64,000 bases of DNA from Streptomyces sp. NBC_00306 (GTDB lineage: Bacteria; Actinomycetota; Actinomycetes; Streptomycetales; Streptomycetaceae). Every line of letters starts with the position of its first letter. The first letter of the stretch is position 1. The position numbers and the translations under genes are program-made. The DNA is taken from assembly GCF_036169555.1 (NCBI RefSeq), contig NZ_CP108032.1:5518001-5582000 (forward strand), given 5' to 3'. This document shows, piece by piece, positions 52,665 to 62,800 of this stretch. The notes beneath the pieces are model-generated. The model was given only the letters and a program-made list of their open reading frames with translations, was not told the origin of the DNA and ran no database searches.

Positions 52665-52710
52665 GCCGGTTACACGTCAACGCGCCGACATACTGAGCCG
52701 GTTACACGTC
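52647..52710. repeat. 32-bp tandem duplication at converging gene ends
   Basis: 52647-52678 and 52679-52710 are identical but for one base (gccgaaata / gccgacata). The first copy contains the stop of the zinc-ribbon gene, the second the stop of the permease gene on the other strand. It is a recent local duplication that lengthened the spacer. Confidence 0.85.
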
Positions 52711-53538
52711 GCGGCTGCGCAGCACGGCGAACGCGCCGGCCATCGCCGCGGTGGTCAGACCGAGCATGATCCACACCGGCTGCCAGCCGGTCGGGCCGTC
52801 GCCGTTGCCCGAGGCCGCCTCGCCGTAGATGCCGATGAGCTGGCTCGGGATCGCGTACTGGAGCAGGAAGTCCTGCACGTCGGCGAGCGACGGCGAGAAC
52901 ATGAACATGGCCGCGACCAGCGGCAGCAGCATCACGCCGATCATGATCGTGATCGCGCCCGCGGAGTGCCGGATCATGCCGCCGACGGCCAGCGACAGCA
53001 GGCCGATCAGAGCGACGAACAGGCCAACGCCGACGGTGGACCGGAGCCACTCCGCGCCGGTCGCCTCGACCGAATCGATCATCGACGTCTGGATCGCCGC
53101 GACGAGCGTGGCGAGGACGGTCGTCAGGGTGAAGACGAGCAGGAAGAACACGATCGCCTTCGCGGCGAGCACCCTGCCCCGGCTGGGGCAGGCCGTCAGC
53201 GTCGTACGGATCATGCCGGTGCCGTACTCGGAGGCGATGGTCAGCACACCCAGCGTCATGACGCAGATCGTGCTGAGCAGCACCCCGAAGAAGCCGAACC
53301 CGAGCGCCGACTGGTCCTCCAGGTCGACCTCGTTGGCGGAGACGATCGCGGCGATGCCGAGGCCGATGCCGAGCATCAGCAGGATCATCACGCCCAGCGT
53401 CCACAGGGTGGAGCGCACGGAGCGGATCTTCGTCCACTCGGAGGCCAGCGCGTCGCCGAGGTGGGCCTTGCGCACGGGGATCGGCGAGACGTACGAGCTC
53501 GGGGCGTACGGGGCCTGCTGCTGGTAGGGCGTGGTCAT
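52702..53538 (-). CDS. ABC-2 permease subunit (system 1)
   Basis: 278 aa. A P/Q/Y-rich cytoplasmic N-terminus (MTTPYQQQAPYAPSSY), then SEWTKIRSVRSTLWTL, which is the hallmark of the actinobacterial ABC-2 family, and six membrane segments with ASEYGTGMIRTTLTACPSR in the second loop. Its ATG overlaps the stop of the ATPase gene (ATGA). Substrate unknown. Confidence 0.92.
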   Translation of the reverse strand: MTTPYQQQAPYAPSSYVSPIPVRKAHLGDALASEWTKIRSVRSTLWTLGVMILLMLGIGLGIAAIVSANEVDLEDQSALGFGFFGVLLSTICVMTLGVLTIASEYGTGMIRTTLTACPSRGRVLAAKAIVFFLLVFTLTTVLATLVAAIQTSMIDSVEATGAEWLRSTVGVGLFVALIGLLSLAVGGMIRHSAGAITIMIGVMLLPLVAAMFMFSPSLADVQDFLLQYAIPSQLIGIYGEAASGNGDGPTGWQPVWIMLGLTTAAMAGAFAVLRSRDV

Positions 53539-54713
53539 CGGGCGTCCTCGGGCTTGGTCAGGTCGGCGGGAGCGGCGGCCGGGGGAGCGACGTGCGGCGC
53601 GGCGGGAGCAGGCTGCCCGGGGGCAGCGGGCGGCGCGGCCGCGTACGGGTTGTCGCTCACGGGTCCGACGGGGCCGGCCGGCTGGGCACCGGGCGGCGGC
53701 GGGGCGTACCAGCCCTGCTGCGGCACGTCCGGGACCTGCTGCGGCGGCGGGGCGTACCCGAACTGCTGCGGCTGCATCAGGCCGGCCTTCTGGTCGTCCG
53801 TCGACCGGTAGTCCACCGCGCCCTGCGTCATCCGCATGTACGCCTCCTCCAGGGAGGCCTGGTGCGGCGAGAGCTCCCACAGCCGGACGTCCGAGGAGTG
53901 CGCCAGATCGCTGATCCGCGGGAGCGGGAGCCCGGTGACCCGCAGCGCCCCGTCCGGCTCCGAGAGGACGCTGCCGCCCGCCTCGGTGAGCGCGGCCGAC
54001 AGCTTCTCGCGCTGCTGCGGCTCGGTGTCCGGGGTGCGCACCCGCGCGAAGTCGGCGGAGTTCGCCGAGATGAAGTCCTTGACGCTCATGTCCGAGAGCA
54101 GCTGGCCCCGGCCGATCACGATCAGGTGGTCGGCGGTCACCGCCATCTCGCTCATCAGGTGCGAGGAGACGAAGACCGTACGGCCCTCGGCGGCGAGCTG
54201 CTTCATCAGGTTGCGGACCCAGAGGATGCCCTCGGGGTCGAGACCGTTGACCGGCTCGTCGAAGAGCAGCACCTGGGGGTCGCCGAGCAGCGCGGCCGCG
54301 ATGCCGAGCCGCTGGCCCATGCCCAGCGAGAAGCCCTTGGAACGCCTCTTGGCGACCTCCTGGAGGCCGACGACGCCGAGGACCTCGTCCACGCGGCGGG
54401 CCGGGATGCCGGACAGCTGGGCGAGGGACAGCAGGTGGTTGCGCGCGCTGCGCCCGCCGTGCACGGCCTTGGCGTCCAGCAGGGCACCGACCTGCCGGGG
54501 CGCGTTCGGCACCTGCCGGAAGGGGGCGCCGCAGACCGTGACGGTGCCGGCGGTCGGGTTGTCGAGCCCGAGGATCATCCGCATCGTCGTCGACTTGCCG
54601 GCACCGTTGGGCCCGAGGAACCCGGTGACGGCGCCGGGCCGTACCTGGAAGGAAAGGTTGTACACGGCCGTCTTGGCGCCGTAGCGCTTCGTCAGGCCGA
54701 CTGCCTCGATCAT
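53535..54713 (-). CDS. ABC transporter ATP-binding protein (system 1) with proline-rich tail
   Basis: 392 aa. Walker A GPNGAGKSTTMRM, signature FSLGMGQRLGIAAAL, Walker B VLLFDEPVNGLDP, and SSHLMSEM. Residues 305-392 add a disordered tail rich in P, A, Q and G (PPPQQVPDVPQQGWYAPPPP) that its paralogue at 57616 has only in short form. About 60% alike in the ATPase core with that paralogue by eye. Confidence 0.93.
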   Translation of the reverse strand: MIEAVGLTKRYGAKTAVYNLSFQVRPGAVTGFLGPNGAGKSTTMRMILGLDNPTAGTVTVCGAPFRQVPNAPRQVGALLDAKAVHGGRSARNHLLSLAQLSGIPARRVDEVLGVVGLQEVAKRRSKGFSLGMGQRLGIAAALLGDPQVLLFDEPVNGLDPEGILWVRNLMKQLAAEGRTVFVSSHLMSEMAVTADHLIVIGRGQLLSDMSVKDFISANSADFARVRTPDTEPQQREKLSAALTEAGGSVLSEPDGALRVTGLPLPRISDLAHSSDVRLWELSPHQASLEEAYMRMTQGAVDYRSTDDQKAGLMQPQQFGYAPPPQQVPDVPQQGWYAPPPPGAQPAGPVGPVSDNPYAAAPPAAPGQPAPAAPHVAPPAAAPADLTKPEDAR

Positions 54714-54828
54714 TCTCCAGCCCCATCGACTTTCGGTCGTCGGGCATAGGCCGCCAGGCCGCACGCCCCCGTAAGAGTTAGGAGGATATCCGTGCCTTGA
54801 CGGTTCCGGCCACGTCGTAACGCTCCGG

Positions 54829-55704
54829 CTACGACGGCAGGGAGTCGCCGAGCGGTGGCAGATCGTCGTACAGCCGCACCTCTGCGGAGTCGTCGAGGTA
54901 GGGCAGGAAGTCGGTCTGCGGCAGCACCCAGCCCTCCGACCCGAAGATCCGGGTCCCTTCCTCGCGCAGCGCCGGGTCGGCGCCGGCCTTCTTCACCCAG
55001 GTCGCCGGGTCGGGCCCGAGCAGCTCCCGCAGCCGGTCCGACTGCGCGAGAAGCCCGGCGAGCAGCTCGGACTGGTCGCCCCCACCGGGCCGGGGGGTGC
55101 CATCGGGCCCCGCGAGGACGCCGTGCGCGCTGAAGTAGATGTAGGCACCGCTCAGACGCTCGCCGGACGGCATGGTCATGGGGAACTCGTCGCCGGGGAG
55201 TATGGCCCGCCGGTAGTCGGGGAACTCCGTGTCGTCGACGGCCTTCAGCTGGGTGGAATCCAGCCAGGCGACGACGAGGACGGCGGAGGCGTCGCGGGCC
55301 ACGTACGGCGTGCCCGCCACATAACCGGCCGGACTGATGTGCCCCGAGCAGCCGACCCCGATGCCGCCGACCCGCACCGGCACCATGGGCACCGTCGCCG
55401 GGATGCCGAGCCGGGTGAGCTTGTGACTGACCTGTCCCGGCGAGGCGTTGGACCCCACCGCGATCACCGGGTGGCGGCGGCCGGTCACCACCTGGCCGAG
55501 GTCGGACAGCGCCTGGTCGAGACGGTGCTGCTGTGCCTGCTCCTCCACGTACCACTCACCGAGCCGCAGCGGCCGGACATCCAGCTGGAGCAGTTTGTCG
55601 CCGCTGAGCAGGGACGGCTCGGGGGTGGGGCGGCCCGGGTACGTCAGCGGTTCCCTGGCCGGCACGCCGTCCAGGCCCAGCGCTTCGAGGCTTCGGTCCT
55701 TCAC
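54829..55704 (-). CDS. Hypothetical protein, 291 aa
   Basis: The GTG start (VKDRSLEALGLDG) has GAAGGGCG upstream. Soluble, without signal or TM. Distinct stretches: HPVIAVGSNASPGQV, VGGIGVGCSGHISPAGYVAGTPY, SAVLVVAWLDSTQLKAVD, and IFGSEGWVLPQTDFLPYL. The small glycine/cysteine-rich core could bind a ligand, but I do not recognise a family. It lies between two paralogous ABC systems and is read toward system 1. Confidence 0.75.
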   Translation of the reverse strand: MKDRSLEALGLDGVPAREPLTYPGRPTPEPSLLSGDKLLQLDVRPLRLGEWYVEEQAQQHRLDQALSDLGQVVTGRRHPVIAVGSNASPGQVSHKLTRLGIPATVPMVPVRVGGIGVGCSGHISPAGYVAGTPYVARDASAVLVVAWLDSTQLKAVDDTEFPDYRRAILPGDEFPMTMPSGERLSGAYIYFSAHGVLAGPDGTPRPGGGDQSELLAGLLAQSDRLRELLGPDPATWVKKAGADPALREEGTRIFGSEGWVLPQTDFLPYLDDSAEVRLYDDLPPLGDSLPS

Positions 55705-55874
55705 GGGAGACGCCCTTCGCGATTGATCACGTGTACGGAGCAGAGCCTTCCACGGCACATCTACCCCGGCCGAGCCTACGGGACGCCCCGTCGTGCCACG
55801 GTTGACCCGAAGAGGAAGCGGGCAGATAGCTTGGTCCCGTTGCTGAACTGGACACCGGGGGGCGTGAGTTGAAC

Positions 55875-56900
55875 ATGTTGCGGGTGTGGCCGAGGAGCCG
55901 CCGACCGCATCCGCGGTATCGGACGTCGGTTCGCTGGTGGATCGCCGGGCGTACCGTCCACGCGCTGTTCCTGATGACGCTGGGCGCCCTGACGCTCCTC
56001 GCCGCCGCCATCGCCGTCGTGTGGACACTGACCGAGAAGTCCCCCCGCAGCGTTTCCGAGCGGCTGAGCGACGGGGAAGGGCTGCTCAACCTCGGGCTGG
56101 AGGCGCTGCGGGCCTGTGTGGGGACGGACAGCCTCAGCCCCGAACACGACAGCTCGGCGCATCAGTTGCTGGCGACGCTCGCCTCGTTGACCGGGGCGCT
56201 GGCGCCCGCGGTGGTGCTCGGCATCGTGCTGATCAAGCTGTTCGCCCTGCGGCCGTTCGTCTGGCGGCGGCGGGCGAGCGTCTCGCACGCCTGGGCCGCG
56301 GACTTCCCCGGGTACGCGCGGATGCATGCGGAGAGCGAGGACGCCATCATCGCGGTCCGCTTCTACAACCATCTCGACAACCTCTCGGTCGTCGACCTGA
56401 AGGCCCGGGTCCATCTGCGCTATCTGGAGCGGTCGCCGCACGACGGCAGTCTGGTGATCTACAAGAAGTGGCTCCGGGTGCTGGACGAGAAGGGGGAGCC
56501 GGCCGACGAGCGCTCCTGGCTCGCGGTGGAGCGCGGAGCGCCGTTCACGGTGTGGATCCCGGTCGACGCTCCCGTGCCGCAGCTGCCCGTCTCCGAGATC
56601 CAGGGCAAGGACCTCTCCCGGTCCCACGGGGCGAAGCTCCTCGTGCGGCTGACCGCCAGGACCGTCGGCATGGGAACCGAAGTCGTCGACGAGCGCTGGT
56701 TCGACCTCGACGGCGACGACTTCGAGACCGGCCGCTTCGTGCCGCTGGAGCCGAACCTCGAGAAGGACGTCTGGACCTGGCGCGGCTGGCGCGACTTCGA
56801 CCGGCTGCTGCCCGAGGGGGACGATCCGCCCGTCAGGCGTCCCTCTTCTTCAGTACCAGATAGCCGCCGATCAGCGCCGCCACCACCCAGAGCACCATGA
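55875..56900 (+). CDS. Potassium-channel-like membrane protein with degenerate filter
   Basis: 341 aa from ATG (a TTG two codons upstream is possible). TM1 at about 30-51, a re-entrant-like stretch at 70-95, TM2 at 99-124 (LATLASLTGALAPAVVLGIVLIKLF), and a cytoplasmic beta-rich C-domain from 155 (AIIAVRFYNHLDNLSVVDLKARVHLRYLE). This order and the C-domain pattern recall inward-rectifier (Kir/KirBac) channels. Where the filter T-x-G-Y-G-D-x-S-P is expected there is C-V-G-T-D-S-L-S-P, so the potassium filter is not intact. Its last 68 bases overlap the converging permease gene; the tail (PPVRRPSSSVPDSRRSAPPPP) lies in that overlap. Kir relation is by eye. Confidence 0.65.
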   Translation: MLRVWPRSRRPHPRYRTSVRWWIAGRTVHALFLMTLGALTLLAAAIAVVWTLTEKSPRSVSERLSDGEGLLNLGLEALRACVGTDSLSPEHDSSAHQLLATLASLTGALAPAVVLGIVLIKLFALRPFVWRRRASVSHAWAADFPGYARMHAESEDAIIAVRFYNHLDNLSVVDLKARVHLRYLERSPHDGSLVIYKKWLRVLDEKGEPADERSWLAVERGAPFTVWIPVDAPVPQLPVSEIQGKDLSRSHGAKLLVRLTARTVGMGTEVVDERWFDLDGDDFETGRFVPLEPNLEKDVWTWRGWRDFDRLLPEGDDPPVRRPSSSVPDSRRSAPPPPRAP

Positions 56901-57612
56901 TCCCGAGCCCCGCCCACGGGCCGTACGGAGCCTTGTCGCTGCCCATCGCGTCCGGGACCACCTGCATGATCTTGGAGCCGGCCTGGTCGGGGAAGTAGCG
57001 GGCGACGTCCTTCGCCTTGGGGACCGACGCGAGGATCTGCGAGACCAGGAAGAAGAACGGCATCAGGATGCCGAGCGAGAGCATCGAGCTGCGCAGCATC
57101 GTCGCGACCGCCATCGAGAACAGCGCGATGAGGCCCATGTAGAGACCGCCGCCGACGACCGCGCGCAGGACGTTGTCCGCGCCGAGCGTCGTGCGGTGCT
57201 CGCCCAGCAGCGCCTGGCCGAGGAAGAAGGCCACGAAGCTCGTCGCGAGGCCCACGACGAGCGCCAGCACCGTGGCCACCGCCAGCTTGCTGAAGAGGAA
57301 TGTCGCACGCTGCGGTACGGCGGCGAGCGAGGTGCGGATCATGCCGGAGCTGTACTCCGTGCCGACCACCAGCACACCGAAGACCACCATCGCCAGCTGC
57401 CCCAGGATCATTCCGGAGAAGCTGATGAAGGTCGGGTCGAATGTGAGCTGCTCCTCGGGTGACAGATCGTCGAACGTCGAGGCCAGCAGCGCGCTGAGCG
57501 CGGCTCCCATCGCGACGGTGACCGCGAACGCGCACACCAGCGTCCAGGTCGTCGACGACACCGTACGGATCTTGGTCCACTCGGACTGAAGGACCGCGGG
57601 CACCGAGGCCAT
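56833..57612 (-). CDS. ABC-2 permease subunit (system 2)
   Basis: 259 aa. LQSEWTKIRTVSSTTWTL near the start and TEYSSGMIRTSLAAVPQR in the second loop mark it as a paralogue of the permease at 52702. Six membrane segments. It starts 3 bases after the ATPase stop and ends inside the converging channel-like gene. Substrate unknown. Confidence 0.92.
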   Translation of the reverse strand: MASVPAVLQSEWTKIRTVSSTTWTLVCAFAVTVAMGAALSALLASTFDDLSPEEQLTFDPTFISFSGMILGQLAMVVFGVLVVGTEYSSGMIRTSLAAVPQRATFLFSKLAVATVLALVVGLATSFVAFFLGQALLGEHRTTLGADNVLRAVVGGGLYMGLIALFSMAVATMLRSSMLSLGILMPFFFLVSQILASVPKAKDVARYFPDQAGSKIMQVVPDAMGSDKAPYGPWAGLGIMVLWVVAALIGGYLVLKKRDA

Positions 57613-57615
57613 GGG

Positions 57616-58599
57616 TCAGGCTCCCTTGCTGCTCTGGTAGCTCTGGCCCCACTGGGGGCCCGGTGGGGCCGCGGGCGGCTGCGGGCCCTCGGACGTGCCG
57701 TGTGCGTGGTACTCCACCGCACCCGCGGTCATCTGCATGAAGGCTTCCTCCAGCGACGCGCGCTGGGAGCTCAGTTCGTGCAGAACGATCTGGTGCCGGG
57801 CCGCCAGTTCACCGAGCTCCTCGGGACCGGTGCCGTCGATCTCCAGCGTGCCGTTTCCCGATTCGACCGCGACGAAACCCGATTCATGGAGCACATCGCG
57901 AAGTCGCTCCTGCTGCGGCGAGCGCATCCGCACATAACTCCGGGAGTTCTCCTGGATGAAAGCCGCCATCGATGTGTCGGCCAGCAGCTTGCCCTGCCCG
58001 ATCACGATCAAGTGATCGGCGGTCAGGGCCATTTCGCTCATCAGATGCGAGGAGACGAAGATCGTGCGACCTTCTGATGCAAGAGTCTTCATCAGATTGC
58101 GGATCCAGTGAATTCCCTCGGGGTCCAGACCATTGACCGGTTCGTCGAACATCAGGATCTCTGGATCACCGAGCAGGGCCGACGCGATTCCCAGCCGCTG
58201 GCCCATACCGAGCGAGAAGCCCTTCGACTTCTTCTTCGCCACCGCGCTCAGCCCGACGACATCGAGGACCTGAGAGACACGCGCGGCCGGGATGCGGTTC
58301 GCCTGGGCCAGGCACAGCAGGTTGTTGTACGCGGTCCGGCCGCCGTGCATGGCCTTGGCGTCCAGCAGCGCGCCGATGTACTTCAGGGGCTCGTCGAGAT
58401 CCCGGTAGTGCTTGCCGTCGATCCGTACGGTGCCGCTCGTCGGATTGTCGAGGTCGAGCATCATCCGCATCGTCGTCGACTTGCCCGCCCCGTTGGGACC
58501 GAGGAAGCCGGTCACCATCCCCGGCCTGACCTGAAACGAAAGATGGTCGACGGCGACCTTGCTGCCGAAGCGCTTGGTGAGGCCCTCAAGCTCGATCAT
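57616..58599 (-). CDS. ABC transporter ATP-binding protein (system 2)
   Basis: 327 aa. Walker A GPNGAGKSTTMRM, FSLGMGQRLGIASALLG, ILMFDEPVNGLDPEG, and SSHLMSEMALTADHL. Ends with a short P/Q/G tail. The core is nearly the same as system 1, pointing to duplication of the operon with two unrelated genes in between. Confidence 0.94.
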   Translation of the reverse strand: MIELEGLTKRFGSKVAVDHLSFQVRPGMVTGFLGPNGAGKSTTMRMMLDLDNPTSGTVRIDGKHYRDLDEPLKYIGALLDAKAMHGGRTAYNNLLCLAQANRIPAARVSQVLDVVGLSAVAKKKSKGFSLGMGQRLGIASALLGDPEILMFDEPVNGLDPEGIHWIRNLMKTLASEGRTIFVSSHLMSEMALTADHLIVIGQGKLLADTSMAAFIQENSRSYVRMRSPQQERLRDVLHESGFVAVESGNGTLEIDGTGPEELGELAARHQIVLHELSSQRASLEEAFMQMTAGAVEYHAHGTSEGPQPPAAPPGPQWGQSYQSSKGA

Positions 58600-58687
58600 G
58601 CGGCCACGCTAAGGGCCGGGGATGGCGTGCGCCACCGGGCGGAAGGGACTTTCTCGCGGCCTTCGAGCACACGACGGGCGAACACGC

Positions 58688-58721
58688 GAGTGCCCGGCAC
58701 CCATCAGGGCGCCGGGCACTC
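58688..58721 (-). terminator. filP terminator
   Basis: GAGTGCCCGGC (58688-58698) and GCCGGGCACTC (58711-58721) are perfect 11-base arms, about 50 bases past the filP stop on its strand. Confidence 0.75.
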
Positions 58722-58769
58722 GGCGATACGGCGTACGTCCCTGAGCGGGGCTCAGGAAACGGGGCTGTG

Positions 58770-59708
58770 CTAGCGGGACTGCTGCGCCGGGACGCCGCGG
58801 GAGATCGGCTCGTCGTCGGCGGGGGTGCCGGCCGCGGCAACGGCGGCACCGGTCAGCGTGGCCAGCATCTCGCGGACGTTGGTCAGCTGCGCGTTGATCG
58901 AGTCGCGGCGGTTGGTGAGCGCCGCCAGCTCGCGCTCCGATTCGCTGCGGATCCGGTCGGCCTTGGCGTTCGCGTCGGCCACGATGTCCTCGGCCTGGCG
59001 CTGCGCCGTCTCCACCGTCTGACGGGCGCGGCGCTCCGCGTCCGTACGCAGCTTCTCGGCCTCCAGGCGCAGCTGCTCGGCGCGGTGCTCGATCTCCGCC
59101 AGACGCTTCTCGGCCTTCGCCTGACGCGAGGCCAGGTCGCGCTCGGACTGCTCGCGGCGCTTGGCCAGGTTCGTCTCGAAGTCCGCGGCGGCCTGGGCGG
59201 CCTTGGCGCGCGTCTCCTCGAAGAGAGCGTCGGCCTCCTCGCGCTTGGACTGCGCGTCCTTCTGCGCCTCGCTGCGCAGCGTGGAGGCGTCGCCCTTCGC
59301 CTTCTCGACGATCCGGACGCCCTCGTCCTCGGCCTTGGCCTTGCGCTCGGAGGCGAACGACTCGGCGTCGTTGCGCACCTGCTGCGCGGCGGACTCGGCC
59401 AGCTCACGGTGCTGTTCGGACGCGCGACGGGCCTCCTCGCGCAGGTCCTTCGCCTCCTCCTCGGCGAGGCGGAGGATCTTCTCGACGCGCGCACCGAGAC
59501 CGGCGTACGACGGCTCTGCGTCGCTGACCTGGGCCTGGGCGTTCTGCGTCTCGAGGTGGAGCTCCTCGATGCGCTTTTCCAGTGAGGTGATTCGGGCCAG
59601 AGCACTATCACGGTCGGCGACGAGCTTGGTAATGCGGTCATCCACCTGACCGCGGTCGTAACCACGCCGCACGAGCTCGAAGCCGAAGGGGGAGGAAGTG
59701 TCGCTCAT
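58770..59708 (-). CDS. filP: Coiled-coil cytoskeletal protein FilP
   Basis: 312 aa. The N-terminus FELVRRGYDRGQVDDRITKLVADRD is a DivIVA-like segment; the rest is an almost unbroken A/E/R/K coiled coil (LDRs such as EEAKDLREEARRASEQHRELAE). A polar tail closes it (GTPADDEPISRGVPAQQSR). FilP forms an intermediate-filament-like network behind hyphal tips that stiffens the cell and binds DivIVA and Scy. The length matches the S. coelicolor protein (about 310). It lies 115 bases after scy in the same direction. Confidence 0.95.
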   Translation of the reverse strand: MSDTSSPFGFELVRRGYDRGQVDDRITKLVADRDSALARITSLEKRIEELHLETQNAQAQVSDAEPSYAGLGARVEKILRLAEEEAKDLREEARRASEQHRELAESAAQQVRNDAESFASERKAKAEDEGVRIVEKAKGDASTLRSEAQKDAQSKREEADALFEETRAKAAQAAADFETNLAKRREQSERDLASRQAKAEKRLAEIEHRAEQLRLEAEKLRTDAERRARQTVETAQRQAEDIVADANAKADRIRSESERELAALTNRRDSINAQLTNVREMLATLTGAAVAAAGTPADDEPISRGVPAQQSR

Positions 59709-59822
59709 GGGGTTCCTGTCGAATGAGACCGGTGAGGTGATAGGGGGAATCCTAGGGGCCGAGGCGGCGTGTCATCGAGTGGATGCCCGTTTGATCTGGA
59801 GAATGTCCAGCCTTTTGAGTGG

Positions 59823-62800
59823 CTAGCTCTCGTGGGACTTGCCACTCGAACGTGTAACCCCCGCTGTTGCACCCGCTTTGACGCCCCCGTCCTTGCCCCC
59901 GCCGGGCGCCTCGAAAGACTCCAACGCCTCGAGTACGTCCTGGACACGGGAAATCTCGGCCTGAATGTCCTCGCGCCGGCGCACCAGCACATCGAGCTCA
60001 CGCTGGCCCTCGCCGACCAGACGCTCGGCCTCGGCCTCCGCGTCCGCCTTGATCCGCTCCGCCTCACGGGTCAGCTCGGCCTTCTTCTGCTCGGCCTCCT
60101 TCAGGAGGCCCTCGGCCTTCTTCACCGCGGCGATACGGACCTTGCCGGCCTCCGAATTGGCCTCGGACACCAGCTCCTTGGCCTTCGCCTCGGCCTCGGC
60201 CTGCTGCTCCGTGGCCGCCTTCACCAGCTGGTCGACGCGCTCGCCCGCCGTCTTCATCTGCTCGGACGTCTCACGCCGCGCCCGCTCGTGCAGCTCGTCG
60301 ATCTCGGCCTCGATGCGGGTGCGCAGCTCCTCGGCGCGCTCCCTTATGGCGGCGGCGTCCCGGCGTGCGCCGACGAGCAGTTCGTCGGCGTCCGTCCGGG
60401 CCTTCTCCACCCGGGAGTTGCCCTCGACGGTCGCCTCGGCGACCAGCCGGTCGGCCTCGGTGCGGGCCGCGCCGACCATCGTGTCGGCCTGCTCCTCGGC
60501 CTCCAGCGCGGCGCGCAGCGCCTCTTCCTGGGCCTTGTTGATGAGCTGGTCGGCCTGTTCGGCGGCGTCCGCCCGGCGCTTCGCCGAAGCCTCGCGTGCC
60601 TCGTCGACGGTCCGGTCGGCCTCGTCGCGGGCCTCGTTGCGCATGCGCTCGGCCTCGGCCTCGGCCTCCGCCTTGAGGTTCTGCGCCTCGGCCCGGATGC
60701 GCTCGGCGGCCTGCTGGGCCGAGCCCACCGTCTCCGCCGCCTCGGCGCGCAGCCGCTCCGCCTCGCCGGCCGCCTCGTTGATGAGCTGGTCGGCCTGCTC
60801 GGCGGCGTCCGCCCGGCGCTTGTCGGCGGCCTGCCGTGCCTCGTCGAGGATGCCGTCGCTCTCGGAACGTACCCGCTCCGACTCGCTCGTCGCCTCGCCG
60901 ATCAGACGGTCCGCCTGGGCGGCCGCCTCGGAACGGATGCGGTTGGCGTCCTCGCGCGCCTCGGCGCGTGCGCGGGCCGCGTCCTGCTCGGCGGAGGCGA
61001 CGGCGTCCGACGCCTCCGTCCGCATCCGCTGGACGTACTCCTGGGTGTCGGCCCGCAGCCGGTCCGACTCGGTGATCGCTTCGGTGACGGTCCGTTCGGC
61101 GAGCGAGTTCGCCGCGTCGGTCTCCTCCTGGGCCCGTGTCCGCAGCCGGGCCGCGTCCTCGGCCGCGCGCTCGCGCTCGGCGTGCGCGTCGGTACGGACA
61201 CGGTCCGCCTCGTCCTGCGCCTCGGACCTGGTGCGCTCCGCCGCGTGCTCGGCGGCCGACCGCAGGCCGGTGATCTCCTGCTCGGCCTGCTCGTGCAGCC
61301 CCTGGACGGAGTCGCGTACCTGCTTGGCGGTCTGCTCGGCCGCGGCGACCATCTCGGTCGCACGGCGGTCGGCCTCCTCGACGAGCCGGTGCGCCTCGGT
61401 CTGCGCCTCCTCGACGCGCTTGCGGGCGGACGCGAGGAGTTCCTCGCTCTGCTCGCGGGCGCGCTCGCGCTCCCGGTCCGCCTCGCCGCGCGCGGACTCG
61501 AGGATCTCCTCCGCCTCACGACGGCGGCGTACGGCCTCCTCCTGGGCCGCGCCGAGTGCCTCGGCGGCCTCGGCGCCCACCCGGTCGGCGGCGGCGGCCG
61601 CCTCGGCACGCAGCCGGTCGGCGGTGTCCTGCGCCTCGTTCTTGAGCCGCTCGGCCTCGCTCGCGGCGTCGCTGCGCAGCCGTACGGCGATGTTCTCGGC
61701 CTCGGCACGGGTCGTGGAGGCGTCGGCCGCGGCTTCGGTGCGCAGCCGCTCGGCCTCCTGCTCGGCCTGGGCCTGGAGGGTGCGGATCCGCTCGGCGGCC
61801 TCGGTGCGCAGCCGCTCGGTCTCCTCGGCGGCCTCGCGGCGGATGCGCTCGCCCTCGGCACGCGAGTCGGTCAGATTCTGCTCGGCGGAAGCCAGGCGGG
61901 ATTCGGCCTCGGTGTGCAGACGCCGCAGTTCGTCGGCGGCCTCCTCCTGACGGGCCGCGACCCCCCGCTCGGTCTCCTCGCGCACGGCCTCGGCGGCCTG
62001 CTCGGCCGCGGCCCGGACGGAGTCCGCCTGCTCCTCCGCCTCCACCCGCAGCCGCTCGGCCTCGGCGCGGGTGCGCTCCAGGGTCTCCTCGGCCTGCCGG
62101 CGCAGCGTCGTCGCGCGCTCGATGGCCTCGGTGCGTACGCGCTCGCTGTCGCTGCTCGCGCCGGAGCGCAGTTCGTCGGCGTCCGCGCGGGCCTTGGTGA
62201 GCAGATCCTCGGCGGTACTGGCCCCCTCCTCGATCTGCTGCACGGCCTCCCGGCGGGCCTCGCCGCGGATGCGCTCGCCCTCGGCGACGGCTTCGGCGCG
62301 CAGCTGCTCGGCCTCGCCGCGCAGCCGGCGCGCCTCCTCCTGCAGCTCGACGGTCTTGGCGCGGTACTCCTTGGTGTCGTCCTTGGCCGCGCCCTTGAGC
62401 TGGTCGGCCTGCTCGGCGGCCTCGCCGCGCAGCCGGTCCGCCTCGGCCTCGGCCTCGCGGCGGATCCGCTCGGCCTCCTCGCCCGCCTTGCGGGTGGTCT
62501 CCCGGGCGTCGTCGGAGGCCTTGGTCAGGACCTCCTCGGCGGTACGCGCCGCCTTCGCGAGCTGGGCGGCGGAGTCCTCCGCCACGGATGTGCGGGCCTT
62601 CTCCGCGGCGGCGGCGACGACCTTCTCGGCCTCCGCGCGGGCGTCGGCGAGTGCCTGCTCGGCGTCCGCCTTGAGCGCCTCGGACTCGGTGGTGGCCTCG
62701 GCGACCAGCCGGGCGATCTCGGCCTTGGCCGTACGGGTGCGCTGCTCGTTGACCGAATCGGCGGACGCCAGCTGCTTCGCCGCCGCGTCCTTGGCCTCGG

